From NCBI GenBank assembly GCA_025148965.1, contig CP102273.1:1116001-1180000 (forward strand): a stretch of 64,000 nucleotides of DNA, read 5' to 3'. A program made the position numbers and the translations under genes. The stretch's first letter is position 1; every line of letters starts with the position of its first letter. The notes under the pieces were generated by a model. It was given only the letters and a program-made list of their open reading frames with translations. It was not told the origin of the DNA and did no database searches. Of this stretch, positions 9,481-18,454 are shown piece after piece. The DNA comes from Intestinibacter bartlettii. GTDB lineage: Bacteria; Bacillota; Clostridia; Peptostreptococcales; Peptostreptococcaceae.

Positions 9481-10731
9481 TTGGGTTCGACCGCAAATAT
9501 ATTACAGATAGGGTTATTAGTAGTTTTACTGCTGGGTTCAGGATTTTTCTCGGCATCTGAGACATCTTTAATGTCTCTTAGCAAAATTAGAATTAGATAT
9601 ATGGAAGATGAAGGTGTAAAAGGAGCAAAATTAGTTGGATCACTTATTGAAAAATCAAGTGATTTACTTAGTTCAATTTTAGTTGGTAACAATATAGTTA
9701 ATATAGCAGCTACATCTGTTTCAACATCTTTATTTATAAATATATTTGGTGATGGTGGTGTTGCTATAGCAACAGCAGTCATGACAGTTCTTGTTTTAGT
9801 ATTTGGTGAAATTACACCTAAGACTATCGCAGCAAATAGTCCAGAAAAAGTAGCAGTAGTAGTATCTAAACCAATTAGTATAATAATGAAAATTACAAAA
9901 CCAATAGTTTGGGTATTTAATCTTCTGACAGGAATTATTTTTAAGATAATGGGAATTGACAATGATGGAGTTAAACCATTTATTACAGAAGAAGAATTAA
10001 AAGCTATGGTAAATGTCAGTCACGAAGAGGGCGTACTTGAAATGGAAGAACGTGAAATAATTAATAACGTGTTCCAATTTGGAGATATGCAAGCCAAAGA
10101 AGCGATGATTCAAAGATTAGACATGGTGGCTATAGATATAGAAGATAGTTATGATGAAATAATAGAATTATTCAAAAGTGAAAAGTTAAGTAGATTACCT
10201 GTTTATCAAGAGAGTATTGACGATATAGTGGGAATATTAAATATAAAAGATATCATTTTCTTAAGTGATGAAGAAATCGAGAATTTTGATATAAAAGATT
10301 ATGTTCGAGAAGCCTTCTTTACTTATGAATTTAAAAAGATAACTCAACTTCTTGAGGAAATGAAAAAAGAAAAAACTCAAATGGCAATAGTAGTCGATGA
10401 ATACGGCGGAACTGCAGGTCTATTAACAATAGAAGACTTAGTCGAAGTAATCGTTGGAGATATTGACGACGAATATGATGAAGAAGAAGAGGAAATAGTA
10501 AAAATAAACGATAATGAATATTTAGTAGAAGGTAGTACAAAAATATCTGACGTAAATGAACAACTTGGAATCAATTTAGAATCAGAAGAATTTGATTCGA
10601 TAGGCGGATTTATAATAGGATATTTAAAACGTATACCAGAAGAAAATGAAATTATCGAAGTTGAAGATGTAAAATTCAAAGTTGAAAGCATCGACAAAAA
10701 TAGAATAAACAAAATTAGAATATTTGTATAA
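9481..10731 (+). CDS. CNNM/CorC-type membrane protein (DUF21 + CBS pair)
   Basis: Member of the HlyC/CorC (CNNM transport domain) family, often annotated as hemolysin-family protein and linked to magnesium or cation export. The N-terminal ~180 residues hold several hydrophobic helices of the DUF21 domain with the early motif FFSASETSLMSL. Two CBS modules follow (about 200-320), including VDEYGGTAGLLTIEDL. A CorC_HlyC domain ends the 416-residue protein. It starts with TTG, ten bases after AGGAGA (9465-9470). A bidirectional terminator separates it from the convergent gene. Confidence 0.9.
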   Translation: MGSTANILQIGLLVVLLLGSGFFSASETSLMSLSKIRIRYMEDEGVKGAKLVGSLIEKSSDLLSSILVGNNIVNIAATSVSTSLFINIFGDGGVAIATAVMTVLVLVFGEITPKTIAANSPEKVAVVVSKPISIIMKITKPIVWVFNLLTGIIFKIMGIDNDGVKPFITEEELKAMVNVSHEEGVLEMEEREIINNVFQFGDMQAKEAMIQRLDMVAIDIEDSYDEIIELFKSEKLSRLPVYQESIDDIVGILNIKDIIFLSDEEIENFDIKDYVREAFFTYEFKKITQLLEEMKKEKTQMAIVVDEYGGTAGLLTIEDLVEVIVGDIDDEYDEEEEEIVKINDNEYLVEGSTKISDVNEQLGINLESEEFDSIGGFIIGYLKRIPEENEIIEVEDVKFKVESIDKNRINKIRIFV

Positions 10732-10732
10732 A

Positions 10733-10763
10733 AAAATTGCTAGAGTAATCTAGCAATTTTTTT
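10733..10763. terminator. Bidirectional terminator between convergent genes
   Basis: A stem AAATTGCTAGA / TCTAGCAATTT is flanked by A and T runs. It serves both the CNNM gene and the leftward nadK-phosphoesterase pair. Confidence 0.85.
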
Positions 10764-10771
10764 GTTTAAAA

Positions 10772-11338
10772 TTATAATTCTATTATTTCACCAGTATTGA
10801 TATCTATTAAATTGATATCCATATCAACTTCATGATGATTACCTTCAATAGGCATAATTTCTATAATTGCAACAGAATGACTTCCATCTTTAGGTATAGA
10901 AGTACTTCCTGGATTTAGAACAACTAAATCTTCATCCATGTATAATTCTTTGACATGAGTATGTCCTAAAATTAATACATTTGCACCTTTGTCTTTAGCT
11001 TGTCTAATAGTTTCTTCTTTTGATTCTAAATATCCATGATTTAATAAGAATGTTACATTTCCAACCTCAGTTAAAATATAACCATCTTCAATTGGATGTT
11101 TTATAACCATTTGGTCTACATCTGCATCGCAGTTTCCTCTTACTATTATAATATTATCGAGATTGTTTATTTCTTTTATTACGCCTTTAGGATTATATCC
11201 TTCAGGTAAGTCATTTCTAGGACCGTGATATAGCACATCTCCCATATGGAAAAGTACATCACAATCTTTTAATAAGTCTAATGCTTTTTCAAAATAAGGC
11301 AAGCTACCATGTGTGTCACTCATTACACCTATTTTCAT
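10772..11338 (-). CDS. YfcE-type metallophosphoesterase
   Basis: Small calcineurin-like phosphodiesterase of the YfcE/MJ0936 family (188 residues). Its motifs are MSDTHGSLP near the start, HMGDVLYHGP, VRGNCDAD, NHGY and LGHTHVKE, which form the di-metal centre. I chose the ATG at 11338 rather than an upstream in-frame ATG at 11371 because AGGAGG sits seven bases before it and MKIGVMSDTHG is the family's usual N-terminus. It follows nadK with a 34-bp gap, so the two are probably cotranscribed. The physiological substrate is unknown. Confidence 0.88.
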   Translation of the reverse strand: MKIGVMSDTHGSLPYFEKALDLLKDCDVLFHMGDVLYHGPRNDLPEGYNPKGVIKEINNLDNIIIVRGNCDADVDQMVIKHPIEDGYILTEVGNVTFLLNHGYLESKEETIRQAKDKGANVLILGHTHVKELYMDEDLVVLNPGSTSIPKDGSHSVAIIEIMPIEGNHHEVDMDINLIDINTGEIIEL

Positions 11339-11372
11339 AATTATCCTCCTAAAAGTATTAAATTTATTCATT

Positions 11373-12173
11373 TTATAAGAACTTTTCAGTTACTCTGCTC
11401 CAAAATTCGTAGTTTGACATTCTAAGTAATTTGACTTTTAAATCAGAAACAAATGTAGAAATATCGACTATTTGTTTGAATTGGTATTCAACTCCATCTA
11501 CAACGATTAATATAGAATCTTCAAATCTATACTCTGGAGCGATTTTTACAATTGAATCTTTTGAACAAATAATGCTAGAAGTAAAACTTCTGTAGGCATT
11601 TGTATTTATAGGCGCAAGCGGTGTAATTTGCATTACATTTATACTTGGGTCTATTATACTTCCTCTAGCAGCATAGTTGTATGCTGTAGAGCCTGTTGAT
11701 GTCGATATTATAACTCCATCTCCGCTGAAATTTTGGACATGGTGGTCGTTTATCCCTAAAGATAGATGTATAGTTCGAGATTTATATCCTTTTACGACAA
11801 CTTCATTTATAGAAAATACATCGTTGCAGTTAGATTTAGTGCATACAGTAGATTGAAGAACAGGTATTTCTTGAACTATATAATCTCCAACTAGATATGA
11901 TTCAATAAAGTGATCTATATCAGATGGAGAAAAGTCTGGAAAGAAGCCAAGATGGCCTGTGTTTATTCCTAAAATAGGTACTTCTGGAAATTCAAAGTCA
12001 TGCACTGTCTGTAAAAAGGAACCATCCCCACCTATAGAAATTATAAGTTCAGTTTCGGGATGAATTTCATCACAAACTGTAAATCCTGCCTTTTGCAGTT
12101 TATCTGTCAAAATATCTTTGGTAATTACGGATTTTGGTAATTCATTTGAGTTAATTGTAATAATTCTTTCCAT
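11373..12173 (-). CDS. nadK: NAD kinase
   Basis: Phosphorylates NAD to NADP in the cytoplasm. The diagnostic GGDG lies at residues 48-51 (ISIGGDGSFLQTV). NTGHLGFFPDF follows near residue 72, and GVIISTSTGSTAYNYAA is the NAD-binding conserved block. Length (266 residues) is normal. The start ATG at 12173 has AGAGGTGGG just upstream. First gene of a leftward pair with the YfcE-like phosphoesterase. Confidence 0.95.
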   Translation of the reverse strand: MERIITINSNELPKSVITKDILTDKLQKAGFTVCDEIHPETELIISIGGDGSFLQTVHDFEFPEVPILGINTGHLGFFPDFSPSDIDHFIESYLVGDYIVQEIPVLQSTVCTKSNCNDVFSINEVVVKGYKSRTIHLSLGINDHHVQNFSGDGVIISTSTGSTAYNYAARGSIIDPSINVMQITPLAPINTNAYRSFTSSIICSKDSIVKIAPEYRFEDSILIVVDGVEYQFKQIVDISTFVSDLKVKLLRMSNYEFWSRVTEKFL

Positions 12174-12291
12174 TATCCCACCTCTTTATAAAATGTATTA
12201 TAACACATATTTTTGTCTACTATAACTATTTAGAATTATTATTACTAATTTAATACTTATTTTTGGTTCGAAATTCAAATTTTCTAAAGAC

Positions 12292-12322
12292 TTGAATTAA
12301 TTTCCAAAAACTGTGTTATACT
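12292..12322 (+). promoter_or_regulatory. Probable sigma-A promoter of the YbaK-like gene
   Basis: TTGAAT (12292-12297) and TATACT (12317-12322) are separated by 19 bases, about 30 bp before the ribosome site of the YbaK-like gene. The spacer is slightly long, so confidence is moderate. Confidence 0.45.
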
Positions 12323-12355
12323 ATTAATGAAAAGACTAAATATAGAGGTGTGAAA

Positions 12356-12850
12356 ATGTCGATAGAAAAAGTTAAGGAATATTTTGCAGAATATGGAAGA
12401 GAAGATGATATTTTAGAATTTGATCAATCAAGTGCAACAGTGGAATTAGCGGCTCAAGCGGCAAATGTTATACCCGCAAGAATAGCTAAGACTTTATCTT
12501 TTAAAAATAAAGCAGGAGATAATGCTATTTTAATAGTCGTTGCTGGAGATGCCAAAATTGATAACAAAAAGTATAAGGCAGAGTTTGCTACAAAAGCAAA
12601 AATGTTAAATCCAGATGAAGTAGTAGAATACATTGGACACGCAATTGGTGGTGTTTGCCCATTTGCAATCGCAAATGATGGTGTAAAAGTATTTTTAGAT
12701 GTTTCAATGAAACGTTTTAGTACGGTATTCCCAGCTTGCGGAAGCAGTAATTCAGCTATAGAACTTACTTGTGATGAAATGGAAAAATACTCACATTGTG
12801 AAAAATGGGTTGATGTATGCAAAGCTTATGATGATACATTATCAGAATAA
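12356..12850 (+). CDS. YbaK/EbsC-family aminoacyl-tRNA deacylase
   Basis: Single-domain YbaK/ProX protein of 164 residues. Members hydrolyse mischarged tRNAs such as Cys-tRNA(Pro). Family features seen are the early FDQSSATVELAAQAANV segment, IAKTLSFK, the conserved lysine region KIDNKKYKAEF and GHAIGGVCPFAI. The ATG at 12356 is preferred over an overlapping GTG at 12350 because AGAGGTG (12344-12350) lies five bases before it. Monocistronic, with its own promoter-like boxes and a terminator. Confidence 0.88.
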   Translation: MSIEKVKEYFAEYGREDDILEFDQSSATVELAAQAANVIPARIAKTLSFKNKAGDNAILIVVAGDAKIDNKKYKAEFATKAKMLNPDEVVEYIGHAIGGVCPFAIANDGVKVFLDVSMKRFSTVFPACGSSNSAIELTCDEMEKYSHCEKWVDVCKAYDDTLSE

Positions 12851-12889
12851 GTTTAAAATATTAAATAAAAGTACATAAAGATTTTAACG

Positions 12890-12916
12890 GGGTTTCTAAA
12901 TAAAGGAGCCCTTTTT
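12890..12916 (+). terminator. Terminator after YbaK-like gene
   Basis: An 8-bp stem GGGTTTCT / AGGAGCCC with two G-U pairs is followed by five Ts. Confidence 0.65.
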
Positions 12917-13039
12917 GTTATGAAAAGAATTGTATATTTTGGGAAATTAATGGAATAAATATTTATGTTCATTCTGCCTAAAATTAGTGTAAAATATATA
13001 TTACGATTAAAGTCAATTATAAAGGAAGTAGGTGCCAAC

Positions 13040-13945
13040 TTGTTCAAAAAGGAAGATCAAAAATATAATCTTATTTCATATATAAATGAGGACGACGATT
13101 TAACACTGAGAGAGGTTTTATTAGATAGATTAAATTTTTCTGTAAGATATGCGTCTAAGTTAAAGCGATTTAAAACAGTAACTGTAAATAAAAACTTTAA
13201 GAAATTAGATAAAAAAGTTAAAAAAGGTGATTTAATAGAGGTTGAGATAAAAGAAGATATGGCTAATTTTACATCTCAAGATTTAAATTTAAATATAATT
13301 TACGATGATTTTGATTTAATTATGGTTGATAAACCTCCATTTATGGTAGTTCATCCAACAAAGAGCCATTTTGAAAATACTATGGCAAATGGAGTTACAG
13401 ATTATATAATTAAAAAGGGTGAAGATGTAAAAATAAGATTTGTAAACAGATTAGATATGAATACATCTGGATTAGTAATAGTTGCAAAAAATCCATTCGC
13501 CCAACATGTATTATCTAGCGAGATGAAAGATGATGATTTTGAGAAAAAATATATAACTGTAGTAAAGGGAATTATAGAAGAAGATGAAGGAACTATAAAT
13601 CAACCTATATACAGACCGACAGATGATAGTGTCAAAAGAGTAGTAGATGAAAGAGGTCAAGAGAGTATCACTCACTATAAAGTTATAGAAAGATTAAATG
13701 ATGCAACTATAGTAGAGGTAAAATTAGAGACAGGTAGAACTCATCAGATAAGAGTTCATATGGAACATATAGGTCATCCTATTATAGGTGATGAGTTATA
13801 TGGTTTTGTAGATGAAAATCTAATAAAAAGACAGGCATTACATGCTTATAGTTTAAAATTTAGACAACCAAGAACTAAGGAATTATTAGAATTTAAAGCT
13901 GATATACCTGAAGATATGAAAATATTAATACAAAAATTAAAATAA
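13040..13945 (+). CDS. RluD-family 23S rRNA pseudouridine synthase
   Basis: Isomerises uridine to pseudouridine in large-subunit rRNA. An N-terminal S4-like segment (LTLREVLLDRL, KKVKKGDLIEV) precedes the catalytic domain. The catalytic aspartate is D139 in VNRLDMNTSG. TGRTHQIRVHMEHIGHPIIG is the other family signature. I chose TTG at 13040 because AAGGAAG lies upstream and the 25 residues before it (from ATG 12965) match no family sequence and overlap promoter-like DNA. The exact RluB/C/D-type site specificity cannot be read. Confidence 0.88.
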   Translation: MFKKEDQKYNLISYINEDDDLTLREVLLDRLNFSVRYASKLKRFKTVTVNKNFKKLDKKVKKGDLIEVEIKEDMANFTSQDLNLNIIYDDFDLIMVDKPPFMVVHPTKSHFENTMANGVTDYIIKKGEDVKIRFVNRLDMNTSGLVIVAKNPFAQHVLSSEMKDDDFEKKYITVVKGIIEEDEGTINQPIYRPTDDSVKRVVDERGQESITHYKVIERLNDATIVEVKLETGRTHQIRVHMEHIGHPIIGDELYGFVDENLIKRQALHAYSLKFRQPRTKELLEFKADIPEDMKILIQKLK

Positions 13946-13960
13946 AAAGGAGAGATAAAG

Positions 13961-14965
13961 ATGATTATACATAAATCCATAGTACATGTACTAGATAAAA
14001 ATAGTGATAGTCCAATATTAAATGACTATGAAAGCAAAAATAGTTTAGAAGTAGATAAGTTTTTCCAAAAAATAATAAATAGAGTATCAAAAGATGATGA
14101 TTTAAGAAAAGCTGAATTCAATGATTACAACAATAACATAGTAAAAAATTGTTGTGAACAAATGATTTACGATGAAGATACATTTTTACAAAACTCAAAA
14201 GAAATAGCATCATATTTATTTGAAATTATGAAACAAAGTGAAGAAATGGATTCTTGTGATTTAGCTATATGTTTATATAGTGTGAAAGATGAAAAGAATG
14301 TAGCAATAATAAAACTTGAGTATAAAAAACTTTATACACATTCAATTGAATACGTGGAAGATAAATTTAATATACAAATAGTATCAAATGAAATAGGAAT
14401 CCCTGAAACAGGACGTCCAAAGCAATGTGCATTAGTAGGTCTTAGTGGAATAAATGATTACTATCATCTTAAATTATTAGATAAAGATGCAGAAAAAGAA
14501 CAGATAGAAACAAAATTTGTTACAGATTTCTTAAATGCTAAAAAAGTGGAAGATGATAAATATAAAACAAAAGTATTTAAAACTACTGCAGAAAACTGGA
14601 TAACAAATGCGATTTCAGATGATATGAAAAAAGCTGAAGATATAAGAAGTATGCTTAATTATACTTTAAAAGAAAAAGAAGAAATAAATGTTGAAGAATT
14701 TGTTCAAAACAATATAATAGATCAAGACTTAAAAGAAAGTTTTAAAGAACACATGGAAGACAAGGGATTAACTGAAAACTTCTCTGTCGATAAAAAATGG
14801 GTTGAAAAGAAACTTAAAAAGAGAAGTATAAAAACTGACACTGGATTTGATATAAAAGGTAATTTATCAGATTTTGAAGATGCAATGAAATATAGTGTTA
14901 GAAAAAATGAAAATGGAACATTTGATATAGTAATAAAAAATGTGTCGTTTTATGAAGAAAAATAA
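13961..14965 (+). CDS. NdpA/YejK-like nucleoid-associated protein
   Basis: A 334-residue cytoplasmic protein with the layout of the 37-kDa nucleoid-associated family: MIIHKSIVHVLDK at the start, a central VALIKLEYK-like strand (here AIIKLEYKKLYTH) and a charged C-terminus. The family binds DNA; its role in Firmicutes is poorly defined. The start has AAGGAGAG eight bases upstream and lies 15 bp after the pseudouridine synthase, so the two probably share a transcript. Confidence 0.75.
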   Translation: MIIHKSIVHVLDKNSDSPILNDYESKNSLEVDKFFQKIINRVSKDDDLRKAEFNDYNNNIVKNCCEQMIYDEDTFLQNSKEIASYLFEIMKQSEEMDSCDLAICLYSVKDEKNVAIIKLEYKKLYTHSIEYVEDKFNIQIVSNEIGIPETGRPKQCALVGLSGINDYYHLKLLDKDAEKEQIETKFVTDFLNAKKVEDDKYKTKVFKTTAENWITNAISDDMKKAEDIRSMLNYTLKEKEEINVEEFVQNNIIDQDLKESFKEHMEDKGLTENFSVDKKWVEKKLKKRSIKTDTGFDIKGNLSDFEDAMKYSVRKNENGTFDIVIKNVSFYEEK

Positions 14966-15100
14966 ATAAATTATGAAAAATAAACATATACAATACGTTT
15001 TTACAATAAATGTATTTTATGTTATTTATTTGAAAATGATATAAAAAAATAGAATTTTGATTCAATTATGTTATAATTGTATAAAAGCATAAAAAAGTAT

Positions 15101-15250
15101 ATAGGTTCTAATTATTTAGATTAATAGGGAAAGAGGTGAAATTCCTCTGCAGCCCCCGTTACTGTGATGTGGACTATTATTCAAAAACCACTGTGATTAT
15201 TCATGGGAAGGTGAATTAATAGAATGAAACTAAGCCAGGAGACCTGCCTA
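15101..15250 (+). promoter_or_regulatory. Cobalamin (B12) riboswitch
   Basis: The leader contains the conserved cobalamin aptamer blocks in order: AGGGAAAGAGGTGAAATTCC, GCAGCCCCCGTTACTGTGA (the B12 box core), ACCACTGTGAT, ATGGGAAGGTGAAT and AAGCCAGGAGACCTGCC. Established behaviour of this class is to lower downstream expression when adenosylcobalamin is bound. An intrinsic terminator lies 67 bases on, and the next genes encode a corrinoid-type importer, both consistent with transcriptional feedback. Confidence 0.95.
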
Positions 15251-15316
15251 ATATACAATAAGAAAATCTTCGGGGTGGAGAATTTTACTTTAAAATAAGA
15301 ACGGTATTTTAAGAAA

Positions 15317-15344
15317 AAACTAGCCCTAGGGTTAGTTTTTTTTA
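15317..15344 (+). terminator. Riboswitch expression-platform terminator
   Basis: ACTAGCCC pairs with GGGTTAGT (one G-U), followed by eight Ts. Its position directly after the aptamer indicates the regulated terminator. Confidence 0.85.
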
Positions 15345-15607
15345 TTTTTATTGGAAAAATGTGTAAATTCATATCTAGATTTAAAAATATTTCCAATAAA
15401 AGCGTGATAATATCGAAATTTGATAATATAACAAATTGTTATTATCAAAAGTAAAATAAATGTAAAATATAATTCCAAAAAATATTATAATTATGCTATA
15501 ATCAAAAAACATCAAGGGTTATAGTTAAATTATGGTAAACTCTGACTGTATTAATCTTGACAAAGCTTTAAAGAAAAATATAAAAAGGTATATGAGGAGG
15601 AATTCAT

Positions 15608-16522
15608 ATGAAAAAGAAATTATTATCGATTTTATTATGCCTGATGCTTGTATTTGCAGTTGGGTGTAGTAATGACTCAGGTCAAAAAACAATAACAGAT
15701 AGGGAAGGAAACGAAGTTAAAGTACCAAATAAGATAGAAAAAATAATATCTACAGCACCATCAAATACAGAGATATTAGCAGGATTAGGTTTAGCTGATA
15801 AAATTATAGCAGCTGACACATATTCAGAAGGAATAGAAGGTTTAAGTAAAGATACAGAATTAATGGACTTTCAGACACCAGATGCCGAAAAAATTATAGA
15901 ATTAAATCCAGACATAATAATAGCATCAGGATACAATCAAGTAGGATCATCAGAAGATCCATATAAATCTGTAAGTGATGCAGGTATACCAGTTGTTTAT
16001 ATACCAAGCAGTAACAGCATAGATGGTATATATAAAGATATAGCATTTATAGCAGAACTTGTAGGAGCTAAAGATAAGGGCGACGAAATGATAGCTTCTA
16101 TGAAAAAAGAAGTAGATTCAATAAAAGAAATAGGAAGTAAAATAAAAGACAAAAAGAAAGTTTACTTTGAAATAGGGCCAGCACCAACATTATATAGTGT
16201 AGGTAAAGACACATTTATAAATGAAATGATACAAACAATAGGTGCAGAAAATATATTTGCAAACCAAGATGCTTGGATATCACCAAGTGAAGAATCTGTA
16301 ATAGATGCAAATCCAGATGTTATACTTACTAATGTAAACTATGTAGAAAATCCAACTAAAGAAATAATGAGTAGAGATGGATGGGATAATATAACTGCAG
16401 TTAAAGAAAAGGCAGTTTATTCAATAGATGCAAACTCATCTTCAAGACCAACACAAAATATAATAAAAGCCTTAAAAGAAATGGCTAAGGCTGTATATCC
16501 AGATGAATTTAAAGACAAATAA
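15608..16522 (+). CDS. btuF: BtuF-type substrate-binding lipoprotein (B12 uptake)
   Basis: Extracellular receptor that delivers vitamin B12 or related corrinoids to the membrane importer. The lipoprotein signal ends FAVGC with lipid-attachment cysteine C20. The mature part has the helical-backbone metal-receptor fold pattern (VPNKIEKIISTAPSNTEIL, NPDIIIASGYNQVG, MSRDGWDNITAVK). The ATG is preceded by AGGAGG. It lies under the cobalamin riboswitch and overlaps the permease gene by 20 bp. Substrate assignment rests largely on the riboswitch; iron-siderophore binding would otherwise be possible. Confidence 0.9.
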   Translation: MKKKLLSILLCLMLVFAVGCSNDSGQKTITDREGNEVKVPNKIEKIISTAPSNTEILAGLGLADKIIAADTYSEGIEGLSKDTELMDFQTPDAEKIIELNPDIIIASGYNQVGSSEDPYKSVSDAGIPVVYIPSSNSIDGIYKDIAFIAELVGAKDKGDEMIASMKKEVDSIKEIGSKIKDKKKVYFEIGPAPTLYSVGKDTFINEMIQTIGAENIFANQDAWISPSEESVIDANPDVILTNVNYVENPTKEIMSRDGWDNITAVKEKAVYSIDANSSSRPTQNIIKALKEMAKAVYPDEFKDK

Positions 16523-17528
16523 GAAAAAGTGTATAATTAGTATATTTATACTTATATTTATTATTTATATTGGAACTTCCATAGGGAGTTCCAATATTAG
16601 TATGTTAGACACTATATCTATAATTGCAAATAAAACCTTTGGTATCACTCTTAGAGATGGAGTTTTACCGAAAGATGTATCTATAATATGGAAAATTAGA
16701 TTGCCAAGGGTATTATTAGCATTTTTAGTTGGAGGATGTTTAGCAACTAGTGGTGCAGTTGTACAATCAATATTAAAAAATCAACTAGCATCACCATATA
16801 CTTTAGGTGTATCGTCAGGTGCATCATTAGGTGCAGGTCTTGTAATTATAACAGGAATAACAATTCCTGTCATAGGAAGTTTTACACTTCCTTTTGTTGG
16901 ATTTATATTTGGGCTTTTTACTGTATATTTAGTCATATTATTTTCAAGTAAAATCGATAAAACTATGTCTAATAATACGATAATATTAGCTGGTATGGTT
17001 TTTTCATTATTTGTAAATGCATTGCTTACAACTTTGACAGCGATGTTTTCAGAAGATTTAAAAAGAATAGCTCTTTGGCAAATGGGCAGTTTTGCTATGA
17101 AAGGGTGGACATATGTAGGTCTAATAATACCATTTTGTTTAGTTGGTATGATAGGCACGCTTATGTACACTAAAGAGATGGATATACTTACTTTTGGTGA
17201 AGAACAGGCACAGTCAGTTGGTGTCAATACATCAAAAGTAAAAACTAAATTATTTATATTTTCTGCAGTACTTACAGGTGGGGCAGTATCACTTAGTGGT
17301 ACAATTGGATTCGTGGATTTAATCGCTCCACATGTGGTAAGAAAAATATTTGGTTCTAACCATAAGTATGTAATTCCGATGTCTTTCGTATTTGGAGGAT
17401 GTTTAATGGTAGTTACTGATTTAATTGCAAGAAGTGTATTCGCACCAACTGAGTTGCCAGTAGGTGCAGTTACAGCTCTTATAGGGGCTCCATTCTTTGC
17501 ATATGTTTATTTTAAAAAGGCGAGTTGA
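16503..17528 (+). CDS. btuC: BtuC-type permease (FecCD family)
   Basis: Inner-membrane channel of the B12 ABC importer, 341 residues with about ten hydrophobic helices. Family segments include IWKIRLPRVLLAFLVGGCLA, the ASPYTLGVSSGASLGAG block and GTIGFVDLIAPHVVRK, which contacts the ATPase. The ATG start lies inside the end of btuF (20-bp overlap), implying coupling. Its stop overlaps a potential TTG start of the ATPase gene. Confidence 0.93.
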   Translation: MNLKTNKKKCIISIFILIFIIYIGTSIGSSNISMLDTISIIANKTFGITLRDGVLPKDVSIIWKIRLPRVLLAFLVGGCLATSGAVVQSILKNQLASPYTLGVSSGASLGAGLVIITGITIPVIGSFTLPFVGFIFGLFTVYLVILFSSKIDKTMSNNTIILAGMVFSLFVNALLTTLTAMFSEDLKRIALWQMGSFAMKGWTYVGLIIPFCLVGMIGTLMYTKEMDILTFGEEQAQSVGVNTSKVKTKLFIFSAVLTGGAVSLSGTIGFVDLIAPHVVRKIFGSNHKYVIPMSFVFGGCLMVVTDLIARSVFAPTELPVGAVTALIGAPFFAYVYFKKAS

Positions 17529-17533
17529 TAATT

Positions 17534-18289
17534 ATGTTAGAAGTTAAAAATCTTTATAGCGGATATGATGGAAGAGACATATTAAAAGATATAAGCTTTA
17601 AAGTTAAAAATGGAGAGAATTTGTGTATAGTGGGACCAAATGGATGTGGCAAAAGTACGCTTTTAAAATCTATTGCAAATCTTTTAGAACATAGAGGTAG
17701 CGTTATAATAGATGGCAAAGAGGTATCATCTATGGATAAAAAATCTTTTGCTAGAAAAATTGGCCTTATGAGCCAAATTACTCAAATCTATTTTCCATAT
17801 ACAATTTATGATACGGTATCTTTAGGTAGATATGCTTATAGCAAGGGAGCACTTAGCAAATTATCTAAAGAAGATGATAGAATAATCTTAGAAAGTATAG
17901 AAAAAGTTGGACTTTTAGATATAAAAGATAAAATGATTACGGAACTTTCTGGAGGTCAAATTCAAAGGGTATTTTTAGCGAGAGTATTTGCACAAGACCC
18001 AGATATTATACTACTTGATGAACCCACAAACCATTTAGATTTAAAAAATCAAATAGATTTATTAGAAAACCTAAAAGAATGGATCAGTTCAAACAATAAA
18101 ATAGTAGTAGGAGTTTTGCATGACTTGAATTTAGTTCAATATTTTGCTGATAATGTACTTATGCTAAAAGATGGTCAAATTGTGGCTTATGGAAACCCTC
18201 AGACCGTTTTAAACGACCCTATACTTGATGATTTATATGGAATAGATATAAAAGGGTTTATGACAGAAATTTTAAAAAAATGGGAGTAG
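17534..18289 (+). CDS. btuD: BtuD-type ABC transporter ATPase
   Basis: Cytoplasmic ATPase powering the corrinoid importer. Walker A is GPNGCGKST near residues 34-42, the signature LSGGQIQRV near 139, and Walker B IILLDEPTNH near 160. I chose the ATG at 17534, giving MLEVKNLYSGYDG as is usual for the family. An in-frame TTG at 17525 overlaps the btuC stop and is a real alternative, since AAAAAGG sits four bases before it. Last gene of the operon; a terminator follows. Confidence 0.92.
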   Translation: MLEVKNLYSGYDGRDILKDISFKVKNGENLCIVGPNGCGKSTLLKSIANLLEHRGSVIIDGKEVSSMDKKSFARKIGLMSQITQIYFPYTIYDTVSLGRYAYSKGALSKLSKEDDRIILESIEKVGLLDIKDKMITELSGGQIQRVFLARVFAQDPDIILLDEPTNHLDLKNQIDLLENLKEWISSNNKIVVGVLHDLNLVQYFADNVLMLKDGQIVAYGNPQTVLNDPILDDLYGIDIKGFMTEILKKWE

Positions 18290-18319
18290 AAAAGAACATA
18301 TTATAGAAAAGGTAATATT

Positions 18320-18373
18320 AAAAAGAGGCTAAAATACTATTTATTATTAGGAGTAAATTTTAAGCCTCTTTTT
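18320..18373 (+). terminator. Terminator after btuD
   Basis: A stem AAAAGAGGCTAAAAT / ATTTTAAGCCTCTTTT ends in a T-run. Part of the stem may also stop leftward transcripts. Confidence 0.85.
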
Positions 18374-18393
18374 AATGGTAATTTATATTTTTA

Positions 18394-18450
18394 TAACATG
18401 TAAGAAATTATATTCATTTTAAAGTTATTAATAAATATAACTACACTATT
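18394..18450 (+). repeat. Degenerate relative of the 119-bp repeat (copy E)
   Basis: The segment TTATAACATGTAAGAAATTA followed by TATTCATTTTAAAG resembles the left end of the repeats at 20233 and 42046, and like them lies just after a terminator. Similarity fades after about 45 bp, so this is a tentative relic. Confidence 0.4.
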
Positions 18451-18454
18451 TAAA

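Larger units (their letters stand above)
14966..15607 (+). other. 642-bp regulatory leader between NdpA-like gene and btuF
   Basis: Contents in order: a TATAAT at 15072-15077, the cobalamin riboswitch at about 15101-15250, its terminator at 15317-15344, an inverted repeat (TTATTGGAAA near 15349 with TTTCCAATAA near 15390), a second imperfect palindrome at 15418-15450 (TTTGATAAT / ATTATCAAA), a further TATAAT near 15495, and the btuF ribosome site AGGAGG near 15595. The elements after the terminator suggest a second control point before btuF. Confidence 0.6.
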
